A DNA stretch of 64,000 bases from Phocoena phocoena. Its lineage: Eukaryota > Chordata > Mammalia > Artiodactyla > Phocoenidae. The notes below the pieces were generated by a model. That model did no database searches and was not told the DNA's origin. It was given only the letters and a program-made list of their open reading frames with translations. Position numbers and translations under genes: made by a program. The stretch lies in the NCBI RefSeq assembly GCF_963924675.1, contig NC_089222.1, positions 113,599,316 through 113,663,315 on the forward strand, read 5' to 3'. Positions 23,451 to 36,540 of the stretch are shown here, one piece after another. How positions within the stretch are numbered: the stretch's first letter is position 1; every line of letters starts with the position of its first letter.

Positions 23451-26400
23451 TGACCAGAAAAAATATCAGTGCTGTGAGTGCTTTGAAAATAATAAAATGC
23501 AATATTAAAATAGTTCTGTTTTAGATTAGAGAAAGTTTGAGATTATGAATGAAAAATTTTGTTACTTTTATAGCAATTTTATTATGTATTATGTTATTTT
23601 ATACTATTATGTTAAAGCAAAGTATAACGTGAGAGTTTTACCTTTACATGAACAAAGATATTTCCTTGGTTAAGTTGGTAAGGAAGGGAGGATTCTCCAC
23701 GTATCCACCCCATGTCCTAAACTATTTTACCTTTGCATACATTTTCTCTATGAATGCAAATAAAGAGATACATCATGAATCTATTAATTAAAATTTATTA
23801 TTGGAAGATTTTAATATATTAACTTATTATATTACAATAATACATTTTTCCTACTATGACTTGATTTCTATAGAAATTTTGATTTTTTTTAGTTAACTCA
23901 TTTTGATCCAATGCTCAGTTTTCCTTAAATCCTACCCAAACTTTGAATTCTTTCTTCTTAAATAATATCCCTAATAAGAAGTGACGTTTCTCAAAATATC
24001 TTTAGGTAAGACATTATTAAAGCTAAAAAACCTACTTGTTGCTATATATGACATATAAATAGAGACCACAGAATATTAAACTGTAGATTAAGTCCCACAA
24101 GGCATTGTCTAAAAGCCAACAAAATGTGTTATGAAATGGCATTACTGTCATTGAGTTCAAGTATGTGTTGCAGAAATAATTTTATGCATTTAGTCATGCA
24201 TAATGGAGGTATTATGTGTCTTAAATACATAATATGTAAAGAAGGCTTATCATAATTTTTTTTAAATAGAAAGGTAGTTGCTTCTCCTTTATAATATCAA
24301 GATATTTCTCCGCATTTCTGTGGTTGGAACATTGAACTGTATCACTGACAGTATTTCCAAACGACATTGAATTCTATCAGGAAAAACATGAGGCTTTTTT
24401 CTTTTAACCGATTTTTAAATTACATGGTTATAAATGAGCATCATTTTGAGCCTTGTTATTTGATCTAGGAAGCTATCTAGGAGCAAGAGCCTCGTTTATT
24501 TCAACAGACAATAACTGTTGCAATGATTCAAATACTGATATAGATAGTAAATACTAATCTTTGGGTCTCAAATTCCCATTAAAAACATGAAAGATTCTCA
24601 GTGCTGAGACTGAAGGATTTAGCTGCTTTGTTGTAATAACCAAAGCGGTTTCAATATTTGAATGTGCAATATTTTGATAAAATCACACCTATTTGTATAT
24701 GCATATTTGTTTTGCTGTCTACCTAAGGCATTCCAAACAGTGAAAAATGTAGTTGAAGCAAGTACAGTGGTCTTTTATATTGCCAGATTTAATCCAAATC
24801 TCATGGCAATGTTATGAAAACTAAAGTTCATATGATAACCCGGAAATCATTTTCCATAAAGTGAAGAAATGAAAACAAGCAAAGTAAAAAAAAAAGATAT
24901 AAGGTCAGTAAGATCTCTGATTACTAAATGGGATACAAAAGAACTTTATGATTTTGCATAGTTAATCTGTTGCTATTCATTCATTTGTTTTAATATAAAT
25001 GACAAAATGTTTTTGTGTGTTTTATTAACTTACTATAAGATTTAAATAATTGGATATATATTCATATATCGTGATAGAAAGATTCATATAATCTAATCTT
25101 CCACAGTCATCAACCAAAACCTTGAGAAATGGAATCTGAAACTTCATATTCAGAAAATTATTCTTATATTTTAGACAGTAAAATATCTTTTCATTTCGGT
25201 TGTTGAGAGTCAATTCTCACACATACCTTATTTTCTAACCATGTGGAGTGGAGCCCCATTATTTTACTCACACATGAGTGTAAATATCTGCCACACCTGA
25301 ATCAAATTATAATAACATGTTTTACAGTACTTTAAGCAAAGTGTTCTTTTTAATTATTGGTAAAGGCTTTCTAAAATTTTTTGAAAGTTTAGTCTAACAT
25401 TACAAAAAATCAAATGATGAAATGAACATTGAGCTATAGACCTCAGTTTACCTGTATGGGAAAAATGTGATTCTTGTTGAATGGATTTATTTGAGTAAAA
25501 TTAAATAATGCAGTATCTATTCAATTTGGTTTCGGAATATATTCCCAGGCAACTATAAGACTGATTTCTTCAAATAATTACCCTTAGGTTTCATGTAAGT
25601 TATGCACGGGAACGTCCTGTGGATTCAGAAGAAAATTGATTTCAAGGCATAGGAAGAGTGGTAAACCCCAGTTCATACTTAGACTAGGTAAAATTTTTGT
25701 CATATTTAGACAACCTGTTAGAATGCAACATGGGGAAAAATCCATAATGTTGGTTCACACATTTTTAACAACTGGGTTTGTTTTTATCTTCTAGATTTAT
25801 CTTAATTCTTTAGAATCATAATTACAAGAGGTTACTGAATCGAATCTCCTTATTTTACAAATTAAAGCCCTTAAAAGTAGAAAATCTACCTAAGTCACTA
25901 CATCAGTGAATAGTTAGACAAATATAGCATTCTCATGAATTGTAAAGGCATTCGTGGTATGAGTTTTAAATCAAAAACTCCGAGATACAAAGTTTGTGTT
26001 CATTTGTTATTGAATGCAAGTAAACCATCATCTCTGAACTTTTGTTTCTTAACAAAATCATTGACATCAAATGACATATATATTCAGGTAACAGAGAGCA
26101 TATGATACTTGTTGCCACTTTTTAAAATACCTGCTACTTGGTAAGCACTGGGCTATTAACTTTACTTATGTTCTTTTTGAATTTAACAAGCCTCTCTACA
26201 AGGAGTTATTGCACCTAATTCATGACATAGTTCATCTCAGTTACCACATATAAGAACTTGTGAAATGCTCACAAAGTTAGTACAGAGCCAGGTTTTTAAC
26301 CCATGTATAACTTTTCTCTGTGCCTTTATTGCCCAAGTTATCGCTGAGATTTCATTGGGACTAATGCAAAAATTCTGGAGGCACTTTATTATTAGTGGCA

Positions 26401-26823
26401 CATTTTAACTGAGGAAATTAACAGAGAGTAAAAGCCTTGAAATGAACATGGGATTCTAGAGAAACTCAACACATAAAACTTATGTTTTCAATAAAAAAAA
26501 TTGTCTCTGATACTTAGGAAAAAAATGATGAAAAATAAATGTGATTTTTGATAAAATATGTAAAATAGAATTATACAAGTGTAAAATAAAATTATACAAG
26601 TATAAAATTGTCAGAAAATATACATGCCAAAGGGTATAATTATTGTATTGTCATGGTAGAACTGGAAGTTCTTATCTTTCACAGTAACTTCAATAATAAT
26701 CACTGCAATTAAGGTTTTTAATTATTTAAATAAGGATCACTCACTATAGCTTATGTATTACAGCTTAAAAATTTCAATTCCATCACCTTCTAGTGGGCGT
26801 TTTAGTAAAACACTTCTACATTT
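23451..26823. other. AT-rich sequence with two possible MIR remnants
   Basis: About 3.4 kb without a recognisable gene. The part at about 26125-26310 ('GGTAAGCACTGGGCTATTAA', 'ACAGAGCCAGGTTTTTAACC') resembles a minus-strand MIR. The part at about 25830-25930 ('TCCTTATTTTACAAATTAAA') may be another. Both are weak. Open frames here are short and unremarkable. Confidence 0.4.
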
Positions 26824-26838
26824 AATATTGCTTTCTCC

Positions 26839-29800
26839 CTAAAACCAAGATTACTCTATCCAGCAAGGGCTCATTCAGATTTGACAGAGAAATTAAAACC
26901 TTTACAGAAAAGCAAAAGCTAAGAGAATTCAGCACCACCAAACCAGCTTTACAACAAATGCTAAAGGAACGTCTCTAGGCAGGAAACACAAGAGAAGGAA
27001 AAGACCTACAATAACAAACCCCAAAAAATTAAGAAAAGGTAATAGGAACATACATATTGATAATTACCTTAAATGTAAATGGTTTAATATCTGTCCTTAA
27101 ATGTAAATGGATTAAATGTCTGTCCAAAGGACAGACTGGCTGAGTGGATACAAAAGCATGACCCAAATATATGCTGTCTACAAGAGACCCACTTCAGACC
27201 TAGGGACACATACAGACTGAAAGTGAGGGGATGGAAAAATATATTCCATGCCAATAGAAATCAAAAGAAAGGTGGAGTAGCAATTCTCATATCAGACAAA
27301 ATAGACTTTAAAACAAAGACTATTACAAGAGACAAAGAAGGACACTACAAAATGATCAAGGGATCAATCCAAGAAGAAGATATAACAATTGTCAATATTT
27401 ATGCACCCAACATAGGAGCACGTCAATACATAAGGCAAATGTTAACAGCCATAAAAGGGGAAATCGACACTAACACAATCAGTACGGTACTTTAACACCC
27501 CAACTTACCAATGCACAGATCATCCAAAATGAAAATAAATATGGAAAAACAAGCTTTAAGTGACACATTAAAAAAGATGGACTTAATTGATATTTATAGG
27601 ACATTCCATCCAAGAACAACAAAATACACTTTCTTCTCAAGTGCTCATGGAATACTCTTTAGGATAGATCTTGGGTCACAAATCAAGCGTTGGTAACTTT
27701 AAGAAAATTGAAATCATATCAAGTAGCTTTTCTGACCACAATGCTATGAGACTAGATATCAATTACAGGGGAAAATATGTAAAACAAAATACAAACACAT
27801 GGAGGCTAAACAATACACTACTTAATAACCAAGAGGTCACTGAAGAAATCAAAAGGGAAATCAAAAAATACGTAGAAACAAATGACAATGAAAACACAAA
27901 GACCCAAAACCTATAGGATGCAGCAAAAGCAGTTCTAAGAGGGAAGTTTATAGCAATTCAATCCTACCTTAGGTAACAAGAAACATCTCAAATAAACAAC
28001 CAAACCTTACACCTAAAGCAATTAGAGAAAGAAGAACAAGAAACCCCCAAAGTTAGCAGAAGGAAATAAATCATAAAGATCAGATCAGAAATAAATGAAA
28101 AAGAAATGAAGGAAATGATGGCAAAGATCAATAAAACTAAGAGCTGGTTCTTTGAGAAGATAAAAAAAAATTGAAAAACCATTAGCCAGATTCATCAAGA
28201 TAAAAAGGGAGAAGACTCAAATCAATAGAATTAGAAATGAAAAAGAAGTAACAACTGACACTGCAGAAATACAAAAGATCATGAGAGATTACTACAAGTA
28301 ACTCTATGCCAATAAAATGGACAACCTGGAAGAAATGGACAAATTCTTAGAAATGCACAACCTGCCAAGACTGAACCAGGAAGAAATAGAAAATATGAAC
28401 AGAACAATCATAAGCACTGACATGGAGACTGTGATTAAAAGTCTTCCAACAAACAAAAGCCCAAGACCAGATGGCTTCACAGGCGAATTCTATCAAACAT
28501 TAAGAGAAGAGCTAACACCTATCCTTCTCAAACTCTTCCAAAATATAGCAGAGGAAGAAACACTCGCAAACTCATTCTATGAGGCCACCATCACCCTGAT
28601 ACCAAAACCAGACAAAGAAAGAAAACTACAGGCCAATATCACTGTAGAACATAGATGCAAAAATCCTCAACAAAATACTAGCAAACAGAATCCAACAGCA
28701 CATTAAAAGGATCATACACCATGATCAAGTGGGGTTTATTCCAGGAATGCAAGGATTCATCAGTATATGCAAATCAATCAACGTGATATACCATATTAAC
28801 AAATTGAAGGAGAAAAACCATATGATCATCTCAATAGATGCAGAGAAAGCTTTTGATAAAATTCAACACCCATTTATGATAAAAATCCTGCAGAAAGTAG
28901 GCATAGAGGGAACTTTCCTCAACATAATAAAGGCCATATATGACAAACCCACAGCCAACATCATCCTCAATGGTGAAAAACTGAAAGCATTTCCACTAAG
29001 ATCAGGAACAAGACAAGGTTGCCCACTCTCACCACTCTTATTCAACATAGTTTTGGAAGTTTTAGTCACAGCATCAGAGAAGAAAAAGAAATAAAAGAAA
29101 TCCAAATCGGAAAAGAAGAAGTAAAGCTGTCACTGTTTGCAGATGACATGATACTATACATAGAGAATCCCAAAGATTCTACCAGAAAACTAGTAGAGCT
29201 AATCAATGAATTTGGTAAAGTAGCAGGATACAAAATTAATGCACAGAAATCTGTGACATTCCTATACACTAATGATGAAAAATCTGAAAGTGAAATTAAG
29301 AAAACACTCCCATTTACAACTGTAACAAAAAGAATAAAATATCTAGGAATAAACCTACCTAAGGAGACAAAAGACCTGGTTGCAGAAAATTATGACACTG
29401 ATGAAAGAAATTAAAGATGATACAAAGAGATGGAGAGATATAGCATGTCCTTGGATTGGAAGAATCAATATTGTGAAAATGACTCTACTATTCAAAGCAG
29501 TCTATAGACTCAATGCAATCCCTATCAAACTACCACTGGTATTTTTCACAGAAATAGAACAAAAAATTTCACAATTTGTGTGGAAACACAAAATACCCTG
29601 AATAGCCAAAGCAATCTTGAGAACGAAAAACAGAGCTGGAGGAATCAGGCTCCCAGACTTCAGACTATACTACAAAACTACAGTCATCAAGACAGTATGG
29701 TACTGGCACAGAAACAGAAATATAGATCAATGGAACAGGATAGAAAGTCCAGAGATAAACCGACGCACATATGGTCACCTTATCTTTGATAAAGGAGGCA

Positions 29801-31242
29801 AGAATGTACAGTGGAGAAAAGACAGCCTCTTCAATAAGTGGTGCCTGGAAAACTGGACAGGTACATGTAAAAGAATGAAATTAGAACACTCCCTGACACC
29901 ATACACAAAAACAAATGCAAAATGGATTAAAGACCTAAATGTAAGGCCAGACACTAGGAAACTCTTAGAGGAAAACATAGGCAGAACACCCTATGACATA
30001 AATCACAGCAAGATCCTTTTTGACCCACCTCCTAGAGAAACGGAAATAAAAACAAAAATAAACAAATGAGACCTAGTGAAATGTAAAAGCTTTTGCACAG
30101 CAAAGGAAACCATAGACAGGACCAAAAGACAACCCTCAGAATGGGAGAACATATTTGCAAATGAAGCAACTGACAAATGATTAATCTCCAAAATTTACAA
30201 GCAGCTCATGCAGCTCAATAACAAAAATATAAATACTCCAATCCAAAAATGGGCAGAAGACCTAAATAGACATTTCTCCAAAGAAGATATACAGATTGCC
30301 AACAAACACATGAAAGGATGCTCAACATAATTAATCATTAGAGAAATGCAAAACAAAACTACAATGTGATATCATCTCACACTGGTCAGAATGGCCATCA
30401 TCAAAAAATCTACAGACAATAAATGCTGGAGAGGGTGTGGAGAAAAGGGAACCCTCTTGCACTGTTGGTGGGAATGTAAATCAACACAGCCACTATGGAG
30501 AATAGTATGGACGTTCCTTAAAAAAGTAAAAATAGAACTACCATACGACCGAGCAATCCCACTACTGGGCATAAACCCTGAGAAAACCATAATTCAAAAA
30601 GAGTCATGTACCGCAATATTCATTGCAGCTCTATTTACAATAGCCAGGACTGGAAGCAACCTCGGTGTCCATCGAGAGATGAATAGATAAAGATGTGGCA
30701 CATATATACAGTGGAATATTACTCAGCCATAAAAAGAAACGAAACTGAGTTATTTGTAGTGAGGTGGATGGACCTAGAATCTGTCATACAGAATGAAGTA
30801 AGTCAGAAAGAGAAAAACAAATACCATATGCTAACACATATATATGGAATCTAAAAATAATGATCATGAAGAACCTAGGGGCAAGACTGGAATAAAGACG
30901 CAGACCTGCTAGAGAATGGACTTGAGGACATGGGGAGGGGGAAGGGTAAACTGGGACAAAGTGAGAGAGTGGCATGGACATATATACACTTCAAATGTAA
31001 GATAGATTGCTAGTGGGAAGCAGTAGCATAGCACAGGGAGATCAGCTCGGTGCTTTGTGAACAGCTAGAATGGTGGGATAGGGAGGGCTAGAGGGAGGGA
31101 GACACAAGAGGGAAGAGATATGGGGATATATATATGTATAACTGATTCACTTTGTAATAAAGCAGAAACTAACACACCATTGTAAAGCAATTATACTCCA
31201 ATTAAGATGTAAAAAATAAATAATTTTTAAAAACATTATATA
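26839..31242 (+). mobile_element. 5'-truncated L1 LINE, about 4.4 kb
   Basis: A single plus-strand L1 that begins in the segment ahead of ORF2 ('CCAAGATTACTCTATCCAGC'). It runs through ORF2 and a cetartiodactyl-type 3' UTR ('GCACAGGGAGATCAGCTCGG', 'CACACCATTGTAAAGCAATT') to an A-rich end. The 5' UTR and ORF1 are absent. The 15-bp direct repeat AATATTGCTTTCTCC lies at 26824-26838 and 31243-31257, which proves a target-primed insertion. ORF2 is broken by several frameshifts and stops, so the copy cannot move itself. A 28-29-bp tandem duplication sits at its ORF2 start (27067-27123). Confidence 0.97.
27060..30850 (+). pseudogene. L1 ORF2 (endonuclease and reverse transcriptase), broken
   Basis: This is the remnant of the L1 protein that nicks target DNA and reverse-transcribes L1 RNA. 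The endonuclease half lies at about 27060-27800 (for example NIYAPNIGARQYIRQML). The reverse transcriptase lies at about 28400-29420. Its catalytic FADD motif is still visible in '[13 protein letters not shown]', near 29136-29175. The C-terminal region lies at about 29600-30800. Open segments fall in three frames (27223-27495, 27671-27916, 28317-28706, 28729-29094, 29019-29414, 29380-30069 with a stop, 30391-30690), so there are at least five frameshifts. The stop at about 29599-29601 looks like CGA changed to TGA, typical CpG decay. It is non-functional. Confidence 0.95.
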
Positions 31243-31257
31243 AATATTGCTTTCTCC

Positions 31258-33184
31258 AATTTTTATTATATTGACAAATATGATAAATATATGATAAATA
31301 ATATGAATCTTTTTCATTAAAGAAATTGGGATTGCATTGTCAATAAATGAAGAATATGTTAGAAAAAACATATTTTTCTGTTCAATGCTTGAGAATTTTT
31401 ATGACAGATGTCCAAATAGATTTAATAGCTACTAGTCTGACATCTCTGGAATGTCATGTATGACGAGAGGAATAACAGAAGTTCGTACCTTGGTGTTACT
31501 GGAGGTACAGGTTTTGTTTTAATTCAGTTAAAAATATAGTATACACCTTTATGTCCAACCATTATGATACAAAATGAATAAGACATGTTCCCCATTTTTG
31601 AAGACCATTCAAGTCTGCTTTGAGAGATACATATATATAGATTAATATACATAGATCAATTTAACGAAATATGGTTAACTTAAGATGAATCCAGTTTCTT
31701 CTTTGCTTTGTTCCCAGTTTTTAAATAATTTTGATGTTATTAAGACATACGCTGTTCTTAGCTTAAAAAAAAACCTGGAAATCCCTTAGAATTGTCACTT
31801 GAACAGTATTTATCAATTGTAACACAGAAAAGAGTTCATCTTCAACATAGTGTAGACATACCCATTCACAACTATTCATATTTTTCATTTTTATGATAGT
31901 ATTTAATCTGATTCAAGTGGAAACTATCAACTCTTTTCTTTTTTCTATATACATTCAATCGCTTTAAAAATTAAAGAGATAATTTTTGACTCTTTAGATG
32001 TGTATATATGTAGAGTGTTAAATTTTATGCCTAAAGTATGCTTTCTAAATGGAATTTTAAAATTCTATATAAGAAATATATAATTAACATTTAATTCTTA
32101 CATATTCATTTATTTATTAGGTTTAAATAATGCTGATACTCACACACTCAAACATGCACATCAGATGGAGGAAAGTGAGTGGGAGTATTCAATCCTACCC
32201 TGACCAACGTTCTAATGCTGATCCCAAACTCCTTTCTGTTAGGTGACTCTAGGTATCTCTTCCTTCTTGTCATGAAAAAGTCTTTTCAGGCAGGTGACTG
32301 ATGCCATCGATGGTGTAGATTACCTTGTCAAAATGTTAAATCCCCTCCAGAAATCTAAATATCAAACCACATATCCCCAGATACTGAAATAAGTTTATGA
32401 GAGTCATAGTTTTCCTGGTCAGCAGTGTGTACCCATAGTTCTGAAGTAATGCTGACTGCTTTTCTGATTGTAGCGTCAGTGTTCTAACATTCTCTTGGTG
32501 GAGTCTCTTCTCCTGGACACTTTTGCATGAAAAATGCAAGGTCTGTGTTTTCAGTTATCTGAAAACGAACGTCATTGAGACTTTTTTTTTTTTTTTGACT
32601 AAAGGATTAAGTCTATTAATGTTATCCAGTTTATTTGGATAAATGTGCTTAATTACTTTTTATGACCCCCTCCCCCATTATGGTCAAGCTGAGCTTGTTG
32701 TTTTAAGGACACAAATATCAGATAATTTTCTCTTAAAACCATTTGGGTCAGGTCTACTGTCCACAGAGTAAGTATAAAATGTTATTTATTTGATGTAAGG
32801 TATACCTGGCACATCACCTTTATCATTTTATCGATTTAATAGGTGTTTGCTTATTCAAAATATTAAGGAAATACTAAAGTTTTGTACTTAGGAGCAATAA
32901 TCTCCACAGGATATGTTATTAAAATTCCAATTTTAGTATGCTGAATTTTTTTATATATATGACTTCAGAGGATGTGAGGAGTTGAAGGATAATGGCACAA
33001 AAATTTGTGCTCTACAATTTAAACACAATTTGAAGGTTTTTTCTGAATTTAATTTAAAAATAAATCGACTAAAGATAAACTCTAAAAGCATACTCTTCTT
33101 TGAATATAAATGTCATCTTCAAATAAAAATGATAATGTAGATTTACATTGAGCTACTTACTGCATGAATTTATAGGTGTTATTG
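31258..33184. other. AT-rich sequence, nothing recognised
   Basis: No gene or repeat family is recognised. A poly-T run at about 32582-32596 precedes GACTAA, as the one at 18165 does, but no longer similarity follows. Confidence 0.45.
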
Positions 33185-33670
33185 GCTCCTTCATTCCTTC
33201 ACCAAAGGGCTTATTGAGTGCCCCTTCTGTTTTACATCTCCCCAGTAGGCATGAGATACAAAACTGATGAAATCAGGTCCCTTTCCTTGGGTAGGCATAA
33301 ATGTACAAAAAGCAAGTAGAATTAAATGACCAAAGTGATGAAGATAGATACAATGATTCTAAGATTGCAAAAGAGGAAAATATTATTTCTACTTTCAAAG
33401 CACAATTCAGGAGAGATTTCAGAGAGATGATATCTTGAGTCATTTCTTGAAGGAAAAATGGCAACTTGCCTGTTGCGGGAACAGAGGAAGAAAGGACATT
33501 CCAAGAAGTAAGAGTCTTGGCTAAACAGTAGTGTAAAAGGCCATGGTCTGCTTAGATAAATATAGAGAATGAATGCCTAAGAATAACAGATAACAAAGGG
33601 TCTTGAATGCCATTTGAAGAAGGTTGGATTTCCTTCTAGCAATACAATTGCCAGCAAGTTATTAAAATAC
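33185..33670 (-). mobile_element. L2 LINE 3' fragment, minus strand
   Basis: The plus strand follows the reverse complement of L2: 'GGGCTTATTGAGTGCCCCTT', 'AAAGGACATTCCAAGAAGTA', 'GTAAAAGGCCATGGTCTGCT' and 'AAAGGGTCTTGAATGCC'. It is strongly diverged. The minus-strand open frames at 33273-33504 fall inside it. Confidence 0.55.
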
Positions 33671-34612
33671 GGAACTTACCATTTATTATACCAAGACAAC
33701 GATTCAGTTATGATTTCTTCATAGTAACATTGCCTCAGATGCACTGAAATATGCTAGTAGATGACATCTTGACTGTAGTGTTTTTGTTAACTTTGTATAT
33801 TTGGCCATATTGGAGGTTATGATAAATTATAGTTTCTTTTATTATTTTAGGATGACTATGTTACTTCCTTTGGATTAGTTTCCAAAGGTAAGTGTGTGTT
33901 TTATGTTTCCACAAACAATAGTGTTGGGTAGGAGGAGGGAGGAAGATAGCTGCCTCTCTCTACTGGCACAGAGGTTCAAGACATCTTTTAGTGGCACCTC
34001 CCTGGGCATCCTCCGTGTGATCTCAGGAGCAGACTGTGGAGAGAAAAAGTCCCTGGGTTCACAGTGCAGGAGGCCAAATATGGTCACAGTGTTAAGAGCA
34101 AGTGTCTATTTGAAACCAACTCGAATGTTTACTAGAAACCAACTTTAAAATACCTTTAGAATGTGATTTGTCTTGACAATATGAAAGAGCATTCAGTTAT
34201 TTTAACTTCTTTCAAAAGCTGTTACTTGTATAGTCACTTGTCTTACGCACATATCCAGGTCAATGAAGGCACATCGTACACTTATTTTGGCATCTTTCGT
34301 CTGAATTTGACAGAACTAGGTGTCTGAAGATACTTTGAGCAATTTGGAAAAGACACATGGAGCACCTAGCTTATTCTGCCACCTTGTGGTTAAAACAGCA
34401 AACTTTTATTACACCAACAATTTCCAAATAGGTATTTTCTACCTCAGGAAATTTCCACCGTCTCATAAATGGGGATCACTTAAGAACACTGTTTTTAAAT
34501 ATAGTTTCTGAATAAATATGTACATATTTAAGGCAATATAGTGCTTTCTTTGAAGTGCATAAAGAAATGACAAAAAAATTAAATCGCATGTTCTTGGGAC
34601 ACATTTAAGAAT
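33671..34612. other. Mixed sequence, no gene recognised
   Basis: The part at 33930-34090 is somewhat richer in GC than its surroundings and is open in more than one frame (33894-34148 plus, 33875-34087 minus), without a recognisable domain. A possible CTCF motif at 34378 is listed separately. Confidence 0.4.
34378..34389 (-). promoter_or_regulatory. Possible CTCF-binding motif, minus strand
   Basis: GCCACCTTGTGG is the reverse complement of CCACAAGGTGGC. It fits the CTCF core (CCASYAGRKGGC) with one mismatch at the fifth base. A single motif match cannot show binding. Confidence 0.3.
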
Positions 34613-34630
34613 AGAAAACTAATGTAATTA

Positions 34631-34909
34631 GGGCTTCCCTGGTGGCTCAGTGGTTAAGAATCCTTCTGCCAATGCAGGGCACATGGGTTCGAGCCCTGGT
34701 CCGGGAAGATCCCACATGCCGCGGAGGAACTAAGCCCGCGTGCCACAGCTACTGAAGCCTGAACGCCACAACTACTGAAACCCGCGCGTCTCGAGTCCGT
34801 GCTCCGCAATGGAGAGTAGCCCCCTTTCGCCACCACTAGAGAAAGCCCACACGCAGCAATGAAGACCCAACACAGCCAAAAATAAAATAAATAAATTTAT
34901 TTAAAAAAA
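34631..34909 (+). mobile_element. CHR-family SINE, long form
   Basis: The head is 'GGGCTTCCCTGGTGGCTCAG', with a B-box-like GGGTTCGAGCCC. Two 'CTACTGAA' units follow, then the end 'GAAGACCCAACACAGCCAAA' and an AAATAAATAAA-rich tail. A perfect 18-bp direct repeat (AGAAAACTAATGTAATTA) flanks it at 34613-34630 and 34910-34927. The perfect repeat suggests a fairly recent insertion. Confidence 0.95.
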
Positions 34910-34927
34910 AGAAAACTAATGTAATTA

Positions 34928-36059
34928 AATACTGCAGTTAGTAAAGGAGCAATTGAAACAGGGGGTGATGCTTTCCCAAGGCCACCATCTGTTTAGGTTT
35001 GCTCTTTGAATGGGGTCAAAAAAAATGATACAGTAGTATTAAGATCAAAGTGTGACAACAAAGTGTGTCACTTTGTTCAGTGACAGCCGCTAATGTCTAG
35101 AGAATATCTGAAATACATATTCCCTCTTTAATACTGTGAATTGTTGTCTAGAGAATTTCATTTATTAACTACGTGTCTCTTCTTTAAACCACATATTTTT
35201 GTACTACACCCTAAAAGAAAAAATTTGATTTTAATCTTCTCATTCAAAAATATTTTTTGTCACAAAAAGGTACTTGTTTTTAAATGGCTCAGGATTGCTT
35301 TTACGTTCATGCTCTAAAACTACTTCTGAGCTAGGAAACATTAATTTGATTAGAATCAAATTTTAGCAATAGAAATATGTTAATTTCTAATTCATTTGTT
35401 GGCTAATTGATCTTCCCTCGCACGCTGTTATCACTATTCCACTCTATATAAATCTGTATATCATTCAGGTAATTAATCTCTGCTATATTTTGAATCCCTA
35501 ATTTTTTTTAAAAATAGCCTAGACCCATAAGATTTGTGGGTTTTTTTCTATAGTTATCTTAATTCTTCAATCTCTCTCATTGTAAATGATTCCAATTTAT
35601 CTCATTTGGGAAAGTAATTGAACAAACGTTTTTTATTTTACATATTAAACACTTGCAATCACTGAACTAACAAACCTGGATCCTCTATGCCCTCTTGTCA
35701 TCTCCCACGAAGGCCTTGAGCCCCAGGGCAGGTGACTCAACCACTGAGGCCAGAGAAATGGCACCCAGACTCTCCTTTTCTTACCATTGCTGATCTTTTG
35801 AGAAGCAGGACAGTTAAATTGAACTACTCTGGGTTCATCATCCTTTGTCTTGACCTCTATTTCAGGAAAGATCTCACAGGCCAAAGCTAATATCCAGCTT
35901 CCTGATGCACCTGATCTAGTCTTTCTTCCTGCCTGCTTTCCCTTGCTTTCCTCGGCCCAAGTGTATGTATCCATATGTATTTGCCAGGTCTTTTAATCAA
36001 CGCTTGTGATCGACTCAATTATTCTCAATTACCTGCTCATTTTTCCCCTGTAAAAGGAT
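34928..36059. other. Mixed sequence, no gene recognised
   Basis: AT-rich to about 35640, then a moderately GC-rich part at 35650-35970 with a minus-strand open frame of 109 residues (35645-35974). That frame has no recognisable domain, repeats or signal, and I do not call it a gene. Confidence 0.4.
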
Positions 36060-36540
36060 TATAAGAAGGTGACAATATATCCAAGTTTGCCAGGACAATC
36101 CCAATTTATTCCTATTGTCCTGGCTTAATTATTGAAAAATATTTTCACTCTCAACATTGTCCTGGTTTGGACAATAAATTATGTTACACTTAGTTTATAT
36201 CTACTTCTTAAGTGAGAGTATATGTACATCTCCATCAGTATCAGGCTTGGCCATGTGACATGTTTTATCCAATGAAATATGAGGGAAAGAGACCAACGCT
36301 GGTCTGAGAAGGAGCTTTAAGAGCCAGTGAGAGTGTCTTTGAGATCTCTTGGTCTGCCACAGGAATAACCTGTCTCATATTTGAACTTTCCCTTCAGCCT
36401 GAATTCTGGACTGAGAAGCATTCCATTCTGAGCAGAATAGAGCTGCAGCCACCATCCACATGTCACATGAATGAGAAATGTATACTATTGAGAACCACTG
36501 AGATTTGGGGATGTTTTATTATCTTAGCATAATGTAGCAA
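36060..36540 (+). mobile_element. Old interspersed repeat, family not certain
   Basis: The part at 36190-36540 shows 'TTGGCCATGTGACATGTTTT', 'ATCCAATGAAATATGAGGG' and 'CCACTGAGATTTGGGGATGT'. This word order is found in a common mammal-wide repeat whose name I cannot fix. Ahead of it, 36090-36180 holds three related words: CCAGGACAAT (36090-36099), ATTGTCCTGG (36114-36123) and ATTGTCCTGGTTTGGACAAT (near 36156). These form short hairpins. Confidence 0.5.

Noticed and set aside
18165..32600. Shared poly-T plus GACTAA words at 18165 and 32582 as two copies of one element
   Set aside because: Similarity does not extend beyond the poly-T run and about six bases.
35645..35974. Minus-strand open frame of 109 residues
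   Set aside because: No domain, no convincing exon borders, and an ordinary composition; it is compatible with chance in moderately GC-rich DNA.
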